Origin: Cladosporium sp. IMV 00045
Taxonomy: Eukaryota; Ascomycota; Dothideomycetes; Cladosporiales; Cladosporiaceae
Assembly: GCA_001931905.2 (NCBI GenBank)
Contig: MSJI02000675.1
Location: 1 to 41,807 of the forward strand
Direction of reading: 5' to 3'
Length of the DNA: 41,807 bases
The notes under the pieces were generated by a model. The model was not told the DNA's origin. It ran no database searches and worked only from the letters and a program-made list of their open reading frames with translations. Within the stretch, counting starts at the first letter, position 1. Every line of letters begins with the position of its first letter. The translations under genes were made by a program, and so were the position numbers. Positions 31,477-41,807 of this stretch are shown here, in pieces.

Positions 31477-32753
31477 TTAATTATTATTCGCGCCCCCCGT
31501 CCCCGCCACACCAAGCCCAAACACCAATCCCAAAATCAGCGCCAAAATACACAGAATCACCACAACGATCCAGAAGCACCACCACTTCAACTTGCGGGCG
31601 CGGCGCGCGTGCTCGATGCCCTTGTCGAGCTGCACGTTGCCGGCTTCGGTGTCGTGCTTGACGTTCTCCGTGTGCCGCTCGGTCTCCTGGATCGGCGCGT
31701 CTTGCAGCATGACGGTCGTCGCCAAATCTTCCATCAGTTGCTGGAGTTGGATCATTGTCCGCTCGATCTTTTGGATGTCGTTGTGGCGCGCGCGCACGTT
31801 GCCGAGGACGGTGTTGGCGGTGGCGCTGCGGTTCGTTTTGAGCTGGTGGGTTTTGTTAGTTTGTTGTTTCTTGTATCTTTGGGGTAGATCGGACTTACCG
31901 CAGTCTGGAAAACACCCTCGTTCCCCCAGTCCGCGCCGACGGCCTCCTGCACCTCCGAGTCCGTCGCCTCCGGGTTGACGATGCGGTACTGCCTGGCGAT
32001 CTGCTCGCGATAGCGCCTCTCGTAGTTGGCCTCCTCCTGCCTGTACTCCTGCAGCTGCTTGGTGAAAGACGACTTGAGCTGGCGGATCTGGGTGTCCTTG
32101 ACGGAGTTGCCCTGGCTGCGCACGGCGTCGGTCTCGAGCGTCTTGATCTGGTCGCGGATGCTGGTGTTGAGCACCTGCGTCTGCGTCACCATGTGCTCCA
32201 GCGCGGACGAGGAGCCCGCGTTGTCCGCGCTCGATATCGATTGCTGGTGCAGCGTGGCGATTTGCCCGACGTGCGTTGTCAGTGTGCGGATGTCGGCTTT
32301 GACCGCTTCGACGCGCGAGAGGAAGTCCGGGTTGGAGAAGGTCGTTGGCGACGGCTGCACGTATTCCACATGGCCTTGGGGCACTGGAGGGACGGCCGGG
32401 GCGTCGCTGCTCGCTGCCACGGCGCCGCCGCCGCCTTGTTGTGAGTAGGAGGACTCTTGGGTCTGCTGGCTGTAGGTCGAATGGTTCTGCGCGAGAGGGG
32501 GAGCTCCCAGGCGGGAGGAAGGTTGCTGGTGCTGCTGCTGTTGTCGCGCGGGTCAGTAAACATGCGCAGGCGTCGCACAATTGTGCGCTTGGATGATCTC
32601 TCTTACAGCCGGCTGCCCGTAGTCCGTCGCGTATGGGTTCTCGCCGTAGGGATTCGAGCCATATCCACCACCGCTGCCGTATGCGCCGCCCGCCTGCTCG
32701 TCCCCGCCGTACGGGTTGCCGCCGTAGCCGCTGTACTGGTTGTAGTTCGACAT
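31477..32753 (-). CDS. SSO1: Plasma-membrane syntaxin (Sso1/Sso2-type Qa-SNARE)
   Basis: Minus-strand exons 32607-32753, 31899-32537 and 31477-31842 give 383 residues. Intron 1 (69 nt) is GTAAGA...ACAACAG with branch CTGAC; intron 2 (56 nt) is GTAAGT...CCACCAG with branch CTAAC. The N terminus is Gly/Tyr/Asn-rich (MSNYNQYSGYGGNPYGG), then Gln-rich. An Habc-type helical region spans about 105-250, beginning FSNPDFLSRVEAVKADIR. The SNARE helix lies about 270-330 in ARHNDIQKIERTMIQLQQLM, with the zero-layer Gln probably Q297. A basic stretch (HARRARKLKWW) precedes one C-terminal transmembrane segment (WIVVVILCILALILGLVFGL) and a short tail. Such t-SNAREs pair with Sec9 and Snc for exocytic vesicle fusion, here at the hyphal plasma membrane. 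The acceptor of intron 1 falls in consecutive CAG units, so one- or two-Gln length variants are possible. The Met at 32753 opens a typical N terminus. Confidence 0.93.
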
Positions 32754-33693
32754 GTCTGGCAGAGCAGCCTCGGTGTTACAAAAGACCAACAAGCGACCTT
32801 CTTGTGCTCGGTACAGGCGCGCGGAGGATTAATTCCAGAAGAGCAGAGAGCTCCAACCGAGAGATCGAGCTGACTGAGCTTGTCACAGCCGGGAGGGCGC
32901 GGGAAGATTGCGCAATGGGTAGTCGAATGCGACGCGCTCGAGAGTCGCGGATTAGATTATAATGGCGAGTAGAGGGGTGAGGGAGGGAACAAATCAACAA
33001 CCAAAAAATTAATGGTGCGACGATGAGGCTGGCCGAATGATGGAGAGAGGTTGGTGAGCACAGCGCTACTCTCCGGGATGGGGTGGGAAGTTCAAAGGCG
33101 ACGTCAGCTCTGGGCCCGAGTGTGCATGTGGCTGTGGAGATGGAGAGAGAACCCGAGCTTCAATCCTTTCTTCACGCGGGAATATGCGACTTTGCATTTC
33201 TTTTTAAATAATGAGGGGCTTTCTTCCCACTTTGCGAGGGGAAAGAATGGAGAATCTTGACGAGAAAGCTTAGCGTTTCCTCATATGCATGCGCAGATAC
33301 CGAATTTGCGGCCCAGTTTTACCAAGTGTGTGGGTGTCATGAGATGTTGGTGGCGGAAAACTGGCGGTAAAAAGAAATGAAGATGCAGCACGCACTTGAC
33401 GGTTGTTGGTAAATCATCTAGTTGCTATATCTCAAGTCTTTAAAAGAATCATCTACTCGATGCCGCTCAGGCCCCGCAGTAGAGATCTTTTGTAGTGTGT
33501 GTGCGTGTGTAGAAAAATCATAGAAACGCTCAGTGCTAACCATAGCCTCATAATGCCATCCCAAAATCCCATTACATATACCCACCCAAAGAGGGGGGGA
33601 TGTATCCCATCCGAAAAAGAAAATCCAGTCATGTCAACGCCATTCCCGTTCATGCCGCTCACATTTGCCCGCGACATTCGATGCAGTATGTCC
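32754..33693. other. Intergenic: syntaxin promoter and 3' flank of the small conserved gene
   Basis: About 940 bp with no frame that looks coding. The sequence next to 32753 is the syntaxin promoter. A GT/TG-rich stretch lies at 33,497-33,511. Nothing else stands out. Confidence 0.55.
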
Positions 33694-34152
33694 TCAAAGT
33701 TCTACATCTCCCAAGTCCCTCATCAGACAAGCCATCTGTGCCCTTTTGGCTGCCTCAGCGACGAGATTGAAGTCCTGCAAGAAGGGTGTAGTCGCCGGCG
33801 CACCGCCGCCGTCACCTCTTTGCCCGACGTGCTGCTCGCTGATGGAACATCTTGGCGCCGTGGGCATTTGCTCTGGGTGCGACGTCGGCGCAGGTGTTGA
33901 TAAAGAGCCGAAGTAGTTCTGGCGTTGGGAATTTGACGGTGAAGGCAGAGGCGCGGAGGCGAAGTTTTGCTGCGGCATGCCTGTGGCTGACGAGGACAGA
34001 GAGGATGCGCCCGTCGAGGAGACGGAGTTGAGGCTCGACGAGCTGTTGAATGCGGACGACGTCGCCGAGGTGGGCGAATCGTCGGCGGAAATTTGGGGGT
34101 ATGATGGCCGTTGGTTGTAGGCTTGACGATGTTGCGACCTGGTTTCCATCAT
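33694..34152 (-). CDS. Small conserved fungal protein of unknown function
   Basis: An intronless 152-codon frame. The N-terminal ~100 residues are Ser/Pro/Gln/Asn-rich and probably disordered. The C terminus changes to a compact amphipathic block, FLQDFNLVAEAAKRAQMACL followed by MRDLGDVEL, at residues ~124-152. Such a sharp shift to a patterned helix ending exactly at a stop codon argues for a real gene; I have an impression of a similar C-terminal block in other Pezizomycotina proteins but cannot verify it. No catalytic residue, metal site, signal peptide or membrane segment is visible. The start could be either of two adjacent Met codons (34152 or 34149). No function is proposed. Confidence 0.7.
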   Translation of the reverse strand: MMETRSQHRQAYNQRPSYPQISADDSPTSATSSAFNSSSSLNSVSSTGASSLSSSATGMPQQNFASAPLPSPSNSQRQNYFGSLSTPAPTSHPEQMPTAPRCSISEQHVGQRGDGGGAPATTPFLQDFNLVAEAAKRAQMACLMRDLGDVEL

Positions 34153-35827
34153 CTTCTTGAAAGGGTGGGGAGTGTTGTGAAGAAGTAGACGTCAAGTTGG
34201 TCAAAACCCCGGAGGTTTAGCCGTGGGGTATACGTAGAGTTTTAGGTGACGCCGCGAAAGTAGCCGATAGAGTTCCAATTACACGCGGCTGTAAGTCAGG
34301 GTCACTTATCACCGGGATATGTGATCCAGTGTGATAATGAACAGCAGAATTACTTGGTGTGATAACCAAGTGAAGTGAGACTGTCTGTGTTCCCCTCTGG
34401 TTGAACAGGAAGTGCCTGATGACGAGACTGGGAGTGTATATCCCTATGTGGCGGAAAAAGCAGTGGCGGCCAAGGCGGAAGATAGACTTAAAGTATGCAA
34501 TAAGTCACCCAAATCGGCAACTGATTCGTCGGAAGAGCTTCCCGGTGGGATATCTGTCTCTTGTTGCAAGGACTGAATTGAGCCGAGGCGCGTCACACAA
34601 CCACTCAGGGTTGGAGTGCGTTGTAAGGCGTTGCTTGGATCGCCTTGTGGATCGGATTGTCGTGTGAACAATCGGGGATGGCGCAACAGGAAGAGGGGAT
34701 GATCTTCGTATCACGCAGTGAGTGGCTTCCCTTCTTCCAGTAGAATCGGTAGGGTGAACGCAGGCGGCTGGTGAATGCGCCGGGCAAATGAAGGCCGAGG
34801 TTGGATTGTATGGGGAGAGCAGGGATTGGCAAACGAGGACCAGATCGAGAGATAGGCTCAGTGATGGGCTATTGGGACTGGAGTAGAGTTTCCAGAAGAA
34901 GCAGTAGCCGAGGGAGTGGAAGGCAGAGAACGGGCGGGCGATGGTTCTCTTGTAGTTCTAGCAAGGAAGCAAGGCTGGGGAAGAAGAAGATCTCCCAAGC
35001 AAATCTCACAGGGTCTTGCAGGTATCGTGGAGACGGAATGGAGACACTCCACGGGGAATCGCCGGCGACCGCGCAATGCAGTTCCACAGGGCAGAGGCAA
35101 AGATCTGCGAGTTATCTTGCTCGCACAGAGCGTTGTGGAGGAGCCGTTTGTGTGGAGGGGGGAATTGAGAGGCGAAAGGCGGCTGTTTTTGACCTTGCTA
35201 GTCCTGTCCCGAAGATTCCTTTGCCAACTAGCTCCGTCGCCTGCGGACGGATTTCGCTGCTGCCCATTTGCCCGAGTTTTCCCGAGGCTGGACTTGGGAG
35301 AAGTCGGTCTGCCGGGAGGAAGATGTTGCTTAGATACATGTATAAGGACTGCTCGAAGAAATTCGTGCTACTTGCTACTGCGTTTAAAATACTGTATACT
35401 CATAGCTAATTACTGTACTGTAGAATGGGAATATCACTCTCCCACCTCCAGCTCGACTTCACCGTTCCAAACAGATTTTTATCCATCGCTGTAAATTTTC
35501 ATCGGTCCTACTCCCAGTAGTCATCTCAAGTCCAGCACCTCGGCGAAAAGCGTCTTGCCCTCACCAACACCAGTCCTTCAACAACGTCAATGACCTCACA
35601 CTCCTTCAACACGTGCATTGAAATCTTCTAGACCAGCCCTCCGCGGACCGATAGACGACTTCACAACGACTCGATCACCACGATCCAGACAGCGCCAAGC
35701 TGGCAGAGACCTGGGCTAGCGTCTTTGCTCTCTCGCCTCAGACAAGCCAGACCCAAGTGGCATGACGAGACCTCACTTCGCCTTTACCTAGGTAATTCGG
35801 TAGTGACCAAATCATTATCTCCAAAAA
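34153..35827. other. 1.7-kb divergent intergenic region upstream of kti12
   Basis: Lies between the small conserved gene and kti12, which read away from each other, so both promoters are here. The largest frames (up to about 202 codons at 34801-35409 plus) overlap other frames on both strands and have no recognisable domain; I consider them chance. No repeats or RNA genes seen. Confidence 0.55.
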
Positions 35828-37001
35828 ATGCCGGTGCGTAGTTCCTCTCGTTTAGATTTCCCGTCGTCATCTCGTCATTTCTTGGGTAAATAATCCCCTC
35901 GTCCGGGTGTGGATCGGATATCGTCGCCACCACCACTATCGTCTACGATGGATCACAAGAAACACCAAGAGAAATTAAGAAAAAAAAACAAATGAAAGTA
36001 TCTAAAACAATGTCTCCAAAACACAGCTCCTCCTCCTCTCCGGCCACCCCAAATCGGGCAAAACCCACCGCTCCCACCAACTCATATCCCACTTCACCAC
36101 CCTGATCGCGAACTCCCCCAACCCTCGCATCCGCCGCCTGCAAATCGTGCACATAAGCGACGACACGCTCTCCCTATCTAGAGCATCCTACTCCAACGCG
36201 CGCGATGAGAAACTCTCCCGCGCCGCCTTTTCCAGCGCGGTCAAGCGCGCTCTGGATCAGGACACGATTGTAATCGCGGATGGAATGAACTACATCAAAG
36301 GCTTCCGCTACCAGCTGTACTGCGAAGCCAAAGCCGTGCGCACCACCAACTGCGTCGTGCAAGTCGGCACGCCGGAGGCGAAATGTCGCGAATTCAACGA
36401 GGAAGCACTTAGAATCGCAGGTGGTGCAGAAGCGCAAGACTCACCCCCCTACCCGCCCGAGGTGTTCGAAAACCTGCTCTATCGGTACGAAGAGCCGAAC
36501 GGGATGGCGCGGTGGGACGCACCGCTTTTTGCCGTTCCCTTCGACGACGAAGCGCCGGACTGCGACGCGATCTGGGAAGCATTGGTAGGCAGCGACGGGA
36601 ACGGGAGCGGGCAGACGAAAGCCGTGAGACCTAACGCCGCGACTGTGCTCAAACCGGCGGCCGAGCAGGGGTATTTGTACGAGCTGGATAGGGCGACGAG
36701 TGAGGTTATTGGCGCTGTGATGGGGTGGGCGGGGGATCATCCGGGGGAGGGGGGTGGGAGGGTTCATGTTGGTGGTGGAAATGGGGGTGGGAAGGTGGAT
36801 AAAGGTGGGAATGGGGACGACGAGGATGAAGAAAAAGACGAAGGACAAGTGGTCTGCCTACCCATGACGCCTCCGACGCTGGCGCAGCTGCAGAGGCTGC
36901 GGCGGCAGTTCATTGCGCTGAACAGGCAGCATGACCTCAGCAAGGCGAGGGTGAAGGGGCTGTTTGTGGATTATTTGAATGATGCTTTTGGGAATCAATG
37001 A
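35828..37001 (+). CDS. kti12: Kti12, Elongator-associated P-loop protein
   Basis: Exon 1 coding part is only 6 nt (ATG CCG, 35828-35833). A 193-nt intron (GTGCGT...ACACAG, 35834-36026) separates it from exon 2 (36027-37001); 326 residues in all. The spliced start reads MPLLLLSGHPKSGKT, matching the conserved Kti12 N terminus; residues 8-15 (GHPKSGKT) are the Walker A P-loop. Later blocks are VHISDDTLSLSR, DQDTIVIADGMNYIKGFRYQ (Walker B-like and substrate loop), CVVQVGTPEAKCREFN, and near the C terminus LRRQFIALNRQHDLSKAR. Kti12 is an ATPase/kinase-like protein that binds Elongator and carrier tRNA and is needed for wobble-uridine modification. A Gly/Asp/Glu-rich insert (about 200-240) precedes the C-terminal helices and looks disordered. 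Convergent with dbp5, 458 bp apart. Without the tiny first exon the gene seems to start at 36147 and loses its P-loop. Confidence 0.93.
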
Positions 37002-37459
37002 AGCAGCGTTGCATGAGCGTGTGCATGAGACATGAGGTAGGGAAATGTAATAGATCAATGAAGTAAAAAAATGAGACTTGGAAAAGATGGTCTTTATTAA
37101 GTAAGCTGTGCAAGCAAGTTTTTGAGTTCTCTCGATTTTTGATTTCCATAACGCTTTCGTCAATCTATGGACCACTCCTGATCGATGACATTAGCACTCT
37201 ACTTTTTGAAGAGAGTGCGCTGAACCCCTTTTTCCTTTCCCCTTGCCTTTCATGCTGTGCAACGAAGGAAACTCATGAAATCATTGCTCTGCGCATTCGA
37301 TCTTGAAACACCACCGCTGCTCCAGACCCATGCAATTTTTTAACCCCCGAATTGATTGTTTGGGTATCATGTCTCCCCCTCAGCAGGCACGTTCATCGCT
37401 CATGACTGCCTGACCCCTGTTCTCTCTCAAGCCTGGAACTCTCATCATTAGTTCGGCTC
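37002..37459. other. Intergenic between convergent kti12 and dbp5
   Basis: Contains the two 3' flanks only. A/T-rich in part, with no frame or repeat of note. Confidence 0.6.
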
Positions 37460-39074
37460 CTAGCCGGCCATGGGGACCTCCTTAGTGGCGTTGCGGGAAT
37501 TCTTCATGACGGCCTTGAGCATCTTCTCGACGTTATCCCAGTCCTCGGTGTCGAGCTTGGTGGGCTCGACGTTGAAGTGCTTGCAGATGTCCATGAGCTG
37601 GCCCCAGCTCTTGCGGTCGTGCACGAAAGTAAGAGCAGCTCCAGTGCGGCCGAAACGACCCGTGCGACCGATGCGGTGGAGGTAGGTCTCGTAGTCCGGC
37701 TCTCCAGTCGGCAGATCGGGGACGTCGTAGTTGATGACCATGGTGACGGTCTGCACGTCGATGCCACGGGCGAGCACGTTGGTGGTGATGAGGACCTTGG
37801 CCTCGCCGGTGCGGAACTTGTGGAAGACCTGGTCGCGCTCGTTGCCGTCGAGGGCGCCGGAGAGGGCGGCGACTTTGTGGCCGTCGGCGGTCATGCGACG
37901 CTCGATCTCGGTGGCGGTGTCGCGGCGCTTGACGAAGATGATGGAGGAAGCGATGGTCATCAAACTGTAAAACTTAAGCAACGCGGCATACTTCTCCTCG
38001 TCGTTGTTACAGTCGAGATACATCTGCTTGATACCCTTGACCGTGAGCTTCTCGACCTCGAGAGTGATCTGGTTGGAGTTTGGTGCGAAGAGGTTGGCGA
38101 AATCGAGGACCTGCTCAGGGAAGGTGGCTGAGAAGAGAACGACCTGGGCAGTCTTGGGCAGTTGCTGCTTGACGCGCTTGCATTGGTCGCCCATGCCTTG
38201 CAGGTCGAGCATGTTGTCGGCCTCGTCGAGGGTGAGGACTTTCATGGCGCGAGTGTCGAGCTGGCGGCGCTTGATCATATCGAAGACGGTACCCGGAGTG
38301 CCAACGATGATTTGACCAGTGATCTGCTGACCCCTGTTCGCAGGGTTCGGGATAGCCTCGCCAATCTTGAGTCCCTTCTCTTCAAGGAACACGCCGAGCA
38401 TCTGGCAGTTGGAGGCGATCTGTCTCGCAAGCTCACGTGTAGGTGCGAGGACGAGACACTGTGGTTGCTGGGTGCTCAGATCGATACGGGAGAGCATGTT
38501 GAGGGTGAAGGCAGCAGTCTTGCCGGTTCCGGACTGCGACTGGCCGATGAGGTTCTGGGCCGGGTTCTTCAGCAGAAGCGGCAGGGCGCGCTCTTGAATC
38601 TTGGAGGGCTTGTGGAAGCTGTTGACGGAGAGGGAGCGAAGGAGCTCGGGTACCCTAGGTGTGGTCAGTACGTGCGACTGAGCTGGTATCTTGTCAGACT
38701 CACAAGTTCAGATCTTCGAAGCTCTTGACAGAATAGAGCGGGTTGTTTGGGTCCTCCTGCAGATCGGCGAGCTTGACATTGACATCAAACTCAGGCTCAT
38801 CAAGCCCAGAGCCGTTCAAGAAGGCGTTGGCACCGTCTTGTTGCGCCATGCCGACAGAGCCAGAGTCTGCGGCGTCACCTGCTTTGTCGGCACCTTCGTC
38901 CTTCTTCTCGACAGGTGCAGGTTGCGACTCAGGTGGGGTGTCGGTCTCGTCTGCCCAGTTGAACTTCTTTGGCTCCTCGCCCTCCTTTGTCTGGTCGGGG
39001 AATGTGAGGCGATCTTCGAAGGATTTCGCAATGCCGGAGGCGTCGGCGGGAGGGGATGTCTTGGAGTCTGACAT
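37460..39074 (-). CDS. dbp5: DEAD-box RNA helicase Dbp5 (mRNA export)
   Basis: Minus-strand exons 38704-39074 and 37460-38654 around a 49-nt intron (GTGAGT, branch CTGAC, ACCTAG) give 521 residues. Dbp5 acts at the cytoplasmic face of nuclear pores, where Gle1 and inositol hexakisphosphate stimulate it to strip export factors from mRNA; it also takes part in translation termination. The N-terminal ~95 residues are acidic and disordered. Motifs in order: Q motif around [11 protein letters not shown] (Q144), Walker A SQSGTGKT (163-170), PTRELA, TPGT, DEAD (267-270), SAT (299-301), ARGIDV, and [11 protein letters not shown] starting at 450. The block [20 protein letters not shown] is restored exactly by the splice. 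The ending ([19 protein letters not shown]) is family-typical. The Met at 39074 begins [14 protein letters not shown]. Divergent from bzz1. Confidence 0.97.
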
Positions 39075-39835
39075 GTTTGCGGTTGCGATGTTTGTCGGTG
39101 GTGGGGTGTGTAGTGAAGCAGCTCGTGCGCGCGGGTGCTTGCTGCGGCAGGCGGGTCAAGGAGTGACGCAAATGCAGTTGTTAAGGATTGTGATGGATGT
39201 GATCAGTCAAGTGGGAGGAGAGGTGGGTGGAGTGATGTGGAAGGGTGGATGAGAGGGTGGGAGTTGTAGTGAGGGAGGAATTGTGATGCGGTGACGCCAA
39301 ATTCATGTCTTGCCCTGACGCTTCACGGCTGTTGAAGCTAAAACCTAAATGATTGGAGGGGCAGCAACACCACGGCGTTTGACCATTCACTGCGCAAGAA
39401 AGCATTCTTGGCCATGACAATAGCATTGGCGAATGAGCAATCTTCAGAGTTCATCTTAACATTCATGCTTAATTCATATTACAAGCAAATATCCTGATAT
39501 TCAGCCAACAAGGAGATATGCCTTTTGCCTGCCACTTTCCAGCACAGCCTAGGACAAGCCCTCGATCGTCAACCCCACACGCAGCCGAGAGAGAGCGAGC
39601 GTCGTCGGCGGAGAGACAGATGCCACTCCACTACTGCTACCACTGCCACTCTCTCTCACAACCATCTCATTAGCCGGGCTGGGCGTGACCCTGTCTGTCT
39701 GTCTGTTGTATGCTTATGCCTGTTCGTACATGTACCTTGCTTGATCTTGCATTTCTCTCCACCCACTCCTATACTCCCTACATCTCTTGTCTTCCTCTAG
39801 GAATGCTGAGTTAGACCCGACACAACTCATGCATC
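39075..39835. promoter_or_regulatory. Shared divergent promoter region of dbp5 and bzz1
   Basis: 761 bp between the two start codons, with no gene. Before bzz1 the sequence is C/T-rich and ends in CTTCCTCTAG at 39,791-39,800. That is a good splice acceptor, and with a GTATGC at about 39,708 it could bound a 5' UTR intron; this is not proven. A GTCT repeat lies at about 39,690-39,704. Confidence 0.5.
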
Positions 39836-41807
39836 ATGGCAGAAGTCGACATCGCACCCAACTTCGGCGCCGAGCTGAAAGATGGCTTCAAGAACGCCAA
39901 CGCCTGGGTCACCGGCGGCATCCAATGGCTGGAGGAGATCCAGCAGTTCTACCGCGAGCGTAGCGCAATCGAGCGCGAGTACAGCCAGAAACTCGCCGCC
40001 TTGGCCAAAAAGTACTTCGAGAAGAAGGCCAGGAAGAGCAGCAGCCTGAGCGTCGGCGACAGCCCTACCGTCACACCGGGCTCTCTGGAGAGCGCTTCTA
40101 TGACCACCTGGACCGTACAGCTGTCGACTCTCGAGTCGCGTGCCGCCGAACACGATCAATTCGGCCAGCAAATCATTTCCAACGTGGCCGAGCCGCTGAA
40201 GAACCTGGCCACACGGTACGAGGACTTGCGCAAGCAGCATGCCGATTATGCTGTCAAGCTTGAGAAAGAGAGGGATGGGACTTATGCCGAGCTGCGAAAG
40301 GTCAAGGGCAAATATGACGGTGTCTGTGGAGAGGTGGAACACCGACGAAAGAAGATCGAGAGCTCGTTCGACCATGGCAAGACCAAGGCTCACTCTGCGT
40401 ACCAGCAGCAGCTGAGCGAGATGCGCAATCAAAAGGTAGTCTTGATATGGAGTCTTCGGCTATGGTGCAGCGCTGACGACCGCAGAACACATACCTGATC
40501 TCGATCAACGTCACAAACAAACAAAAGGAGAGGTACTATCACGAGTACGTTCCAGAACTTCTCGATGTAAGGTCTTACATTCTTTGAGCGCATACACGTT
40601 CGCACGATTTGCTGACTGCACTCACCTTCAAGTCTCTACAAGCGCTTGCCGAATCTCGTGTCGCTACTCTGAACAACGTCTGGAGCACTGCGGCCAATCT
40701 GGAAAACCAAACCTTGACTCGATCGCTGCAGTTAGTACAACACCTGGAAGGAGAAATCCCCCGAAACAACCCAGTCCTGGACAGCATGATGTACGTTCGA
40801 CACAACGCTGTACAGTGGATGGACCCTCCAGACTTCGCTTTTGAGCCATCTCCGGTTTGGCTTGACGACGACACCATGGCATCCGATCCTCAAAGCAAGA
40901 CCTTCCTCATGAACATACTCTCGAAGAGTAAAACCGCCGTGGGACCTCTGGTCAAGGAAAGCGAGAACAAGCGACGAGAACTAGAAACCGTGAAACGCGT
41001 GCGTCAACAAGTCCGCGAAGGCAAAGACAAGCGCGACGAGGTTGAGGTCGTGCGCGCCATGTTCCACTACTCGGAAGCGCTGCACGAGGCTGAATCACGA
41101 CGAGTGACTGCCGAGGTCGAGATCTCAACAATCACCACTTCAATGGGCGACATCAGCGTGGGCATGCGGAACCACGCCTTTGAAAACAAGACGTTCAAGA
41201 TCCCGACCAACTGCGACCTCTGCGCCGACCGCATATGGGGTTTGAGCGCCAAGGGTCTCAGCTGTACCGACTGCGGCTATACTTGTCACGTCAAGTGTGA
41301 GATGAAAGTGCCAGCCGATTGCCCTGGTGAACTCGACAAAGAGGCACGCAAAGCGATCAAGGCAGAGCGCCAATCTACCGCGCAAGCCGTCGCAGCCAGC
41401 CCTCCTCCCACTTCAAACGGCAACGGAACCGACATGGCCAGCAGCAGAGGCAGTGTCAGTAGCGGCCGCGGAGGCATGCCTTCACTCCAGCGTAGCGACA
41501 CGATGGGATCTATGAACACTCTTTCCTCCGGCTACGCCGCGAGCGCAACGCGCAGCATGTCCAGCACTACTGTGAAACCGCAAGACGACTCAGCAGCGCC
41601 CAAGTCCCATCGCATGGTGGCGCCACCGCCCGCGTCTTACATTAGACCCAGCGATGGCGGCGACGACGGAGAGCAACGGGGCAAAATGCTGTACCCCTAC
41701 CAAGCCACCGGCGACGGCGAGATCACCGTATCCGAAGGCCAAGAATTCACAGTGGCAGAAGCAGATGGTAAGTCACTCACTTTCACCTCCTCCCACACAG
41801 GGAAAAA
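39836..41807 (+). CDS. bzz1: Bzz1, F-BAR/C1/SH3 actin-assembly protein, partial at the window end
   Basis: Exons 39836-40435, 40486-40566 and 40633-41767, then a donor GTAAGT at 41768 and an intron leaving the window; 605 residues are present. Introns are 50 nt (GTAGTC...CCGCAG, branch CTGAC) and 66 nt (GTAAGG...TTCAAG). The F-BAR domain starts at the N terminus (FGAELKDGFKNANAWVTGGI, then EIQQFYRERSAIEREYSQKL), with helices to about residue 300. A C1 zinc-finger-like domain spans about 408-457: H408, then CDLC, CTDC, H-x-x-KC and C, the usual HC6H-type ligands. A Ser-rich linker follows. The first SH3 begins at ~578 (KMLYPYQATGDGEITVSEG) and is cut after AEADG; a second SH3 is expected beyond the window. 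Bzz1 works with Las17/WASP at cortical patches to promote Arp2/3-driven actin assembly and membrane scission in endocytosis, so it is functionally linked to arp2 at 21,496. Confidence 0.95.

Noticed and set aside
37577..38728. Plus-strand frames of 184 and 188 codons opposite dbp5
   Set aside because: They are antisense shadows; dbp5 carries all helicase motifs on the minus strand.

Overview
This window is nuclear DNA of a filamentous ascomycete (Pezizomycotina). A Dothideomycete is my guess, from overall protein character only. Support for a fungus: most genes carry short GT-AG introns (49-193 nt) with CTAAC or CTGAC-type branch sites; the gene set includes a GH72 cell-wall glucan transferase, a copper-fist regulator and a filamentous-type Bzz1 with a C1 domain; genes are on both strands with no operons. 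Introns were placed by joining frames at GT-AG sites that restore family-typical protein sequence. No transcripts or database searches were available.

Layout, left to right. 1-1,699 (-): 5' part of a C2H2 zinc-finger transcription factor, cut by the window edge. 4,338-6,059 (-): intronless DHA1-type MFS exporter. 6,060-11,256: 5.2 kb without a convincing gene. 11,257-14,087 (+): low-complexity fungal protein of the type annotated 'cell wall proline rich protein', with an apparent one-base frameshift near 12,450. 14,088-18,087: a 4-kb intergenic stretch dominated by a diverged direct duplication (about 15,058-16,270 and 16,425-17,602), with a 20-N gap at the end of the first copy. 18,088-19,633 (+): GPI-anchored GH72 beta-1,3-glucanosyltransferase. 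20,945-21,193 (-) and 21,496-22,918 (+): divergent pair, the LYR-motif succinate dehydrogenase assembly factor and Arp2. 22,919-24,803: non-coding, with a 19-bp tandem repeat, a candidate 295-bp terminal-inverted-repeat element and a short telomere-like tract inside it. 24,804-26,306 (+): DUF202 membrane protein. 26,473-27,474 (-): Efm7-type eEF1A methyltransferase. 28,510-30,054 (+): copper-fist transcription factor. 31,477-32,753 (-): Sso1/2-type syntaxin. 33,694-34,152 (-): small conserved protein of unknown function. 35,828-37,001 (+): Kti12. 37,460-39,074 (-): Dbp5 DEAD-box helicase. 39,836 to the window end (+): Bzz1, cut in its first SH3 domain.

The genes are mostly housekeeping and do not form a pathway cluster. 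Loose themes are actin and endocytosis (Arp2, and Bzz1, an activator of Arp2/3-driven actin assembly), secretion and cell wall (Sso1-type SNARE, GH72 enzyme), and translation (Efm7 on eEF1A, Kti12 with Elongator, Dbp5 in mRNA export and termination). I found no biosynthetic cluster, intact transposase, CRISPR array or tRNA. I did not find a convincing new biological system. The features most worth a second look are the duplicated GH72 upstream region with its assembly gap, the inverted-repeat element with a telomere-like core, the frameshift in the proline-rich protein gene, and the unusual metal-ligand pattern of the copper-fist protein.
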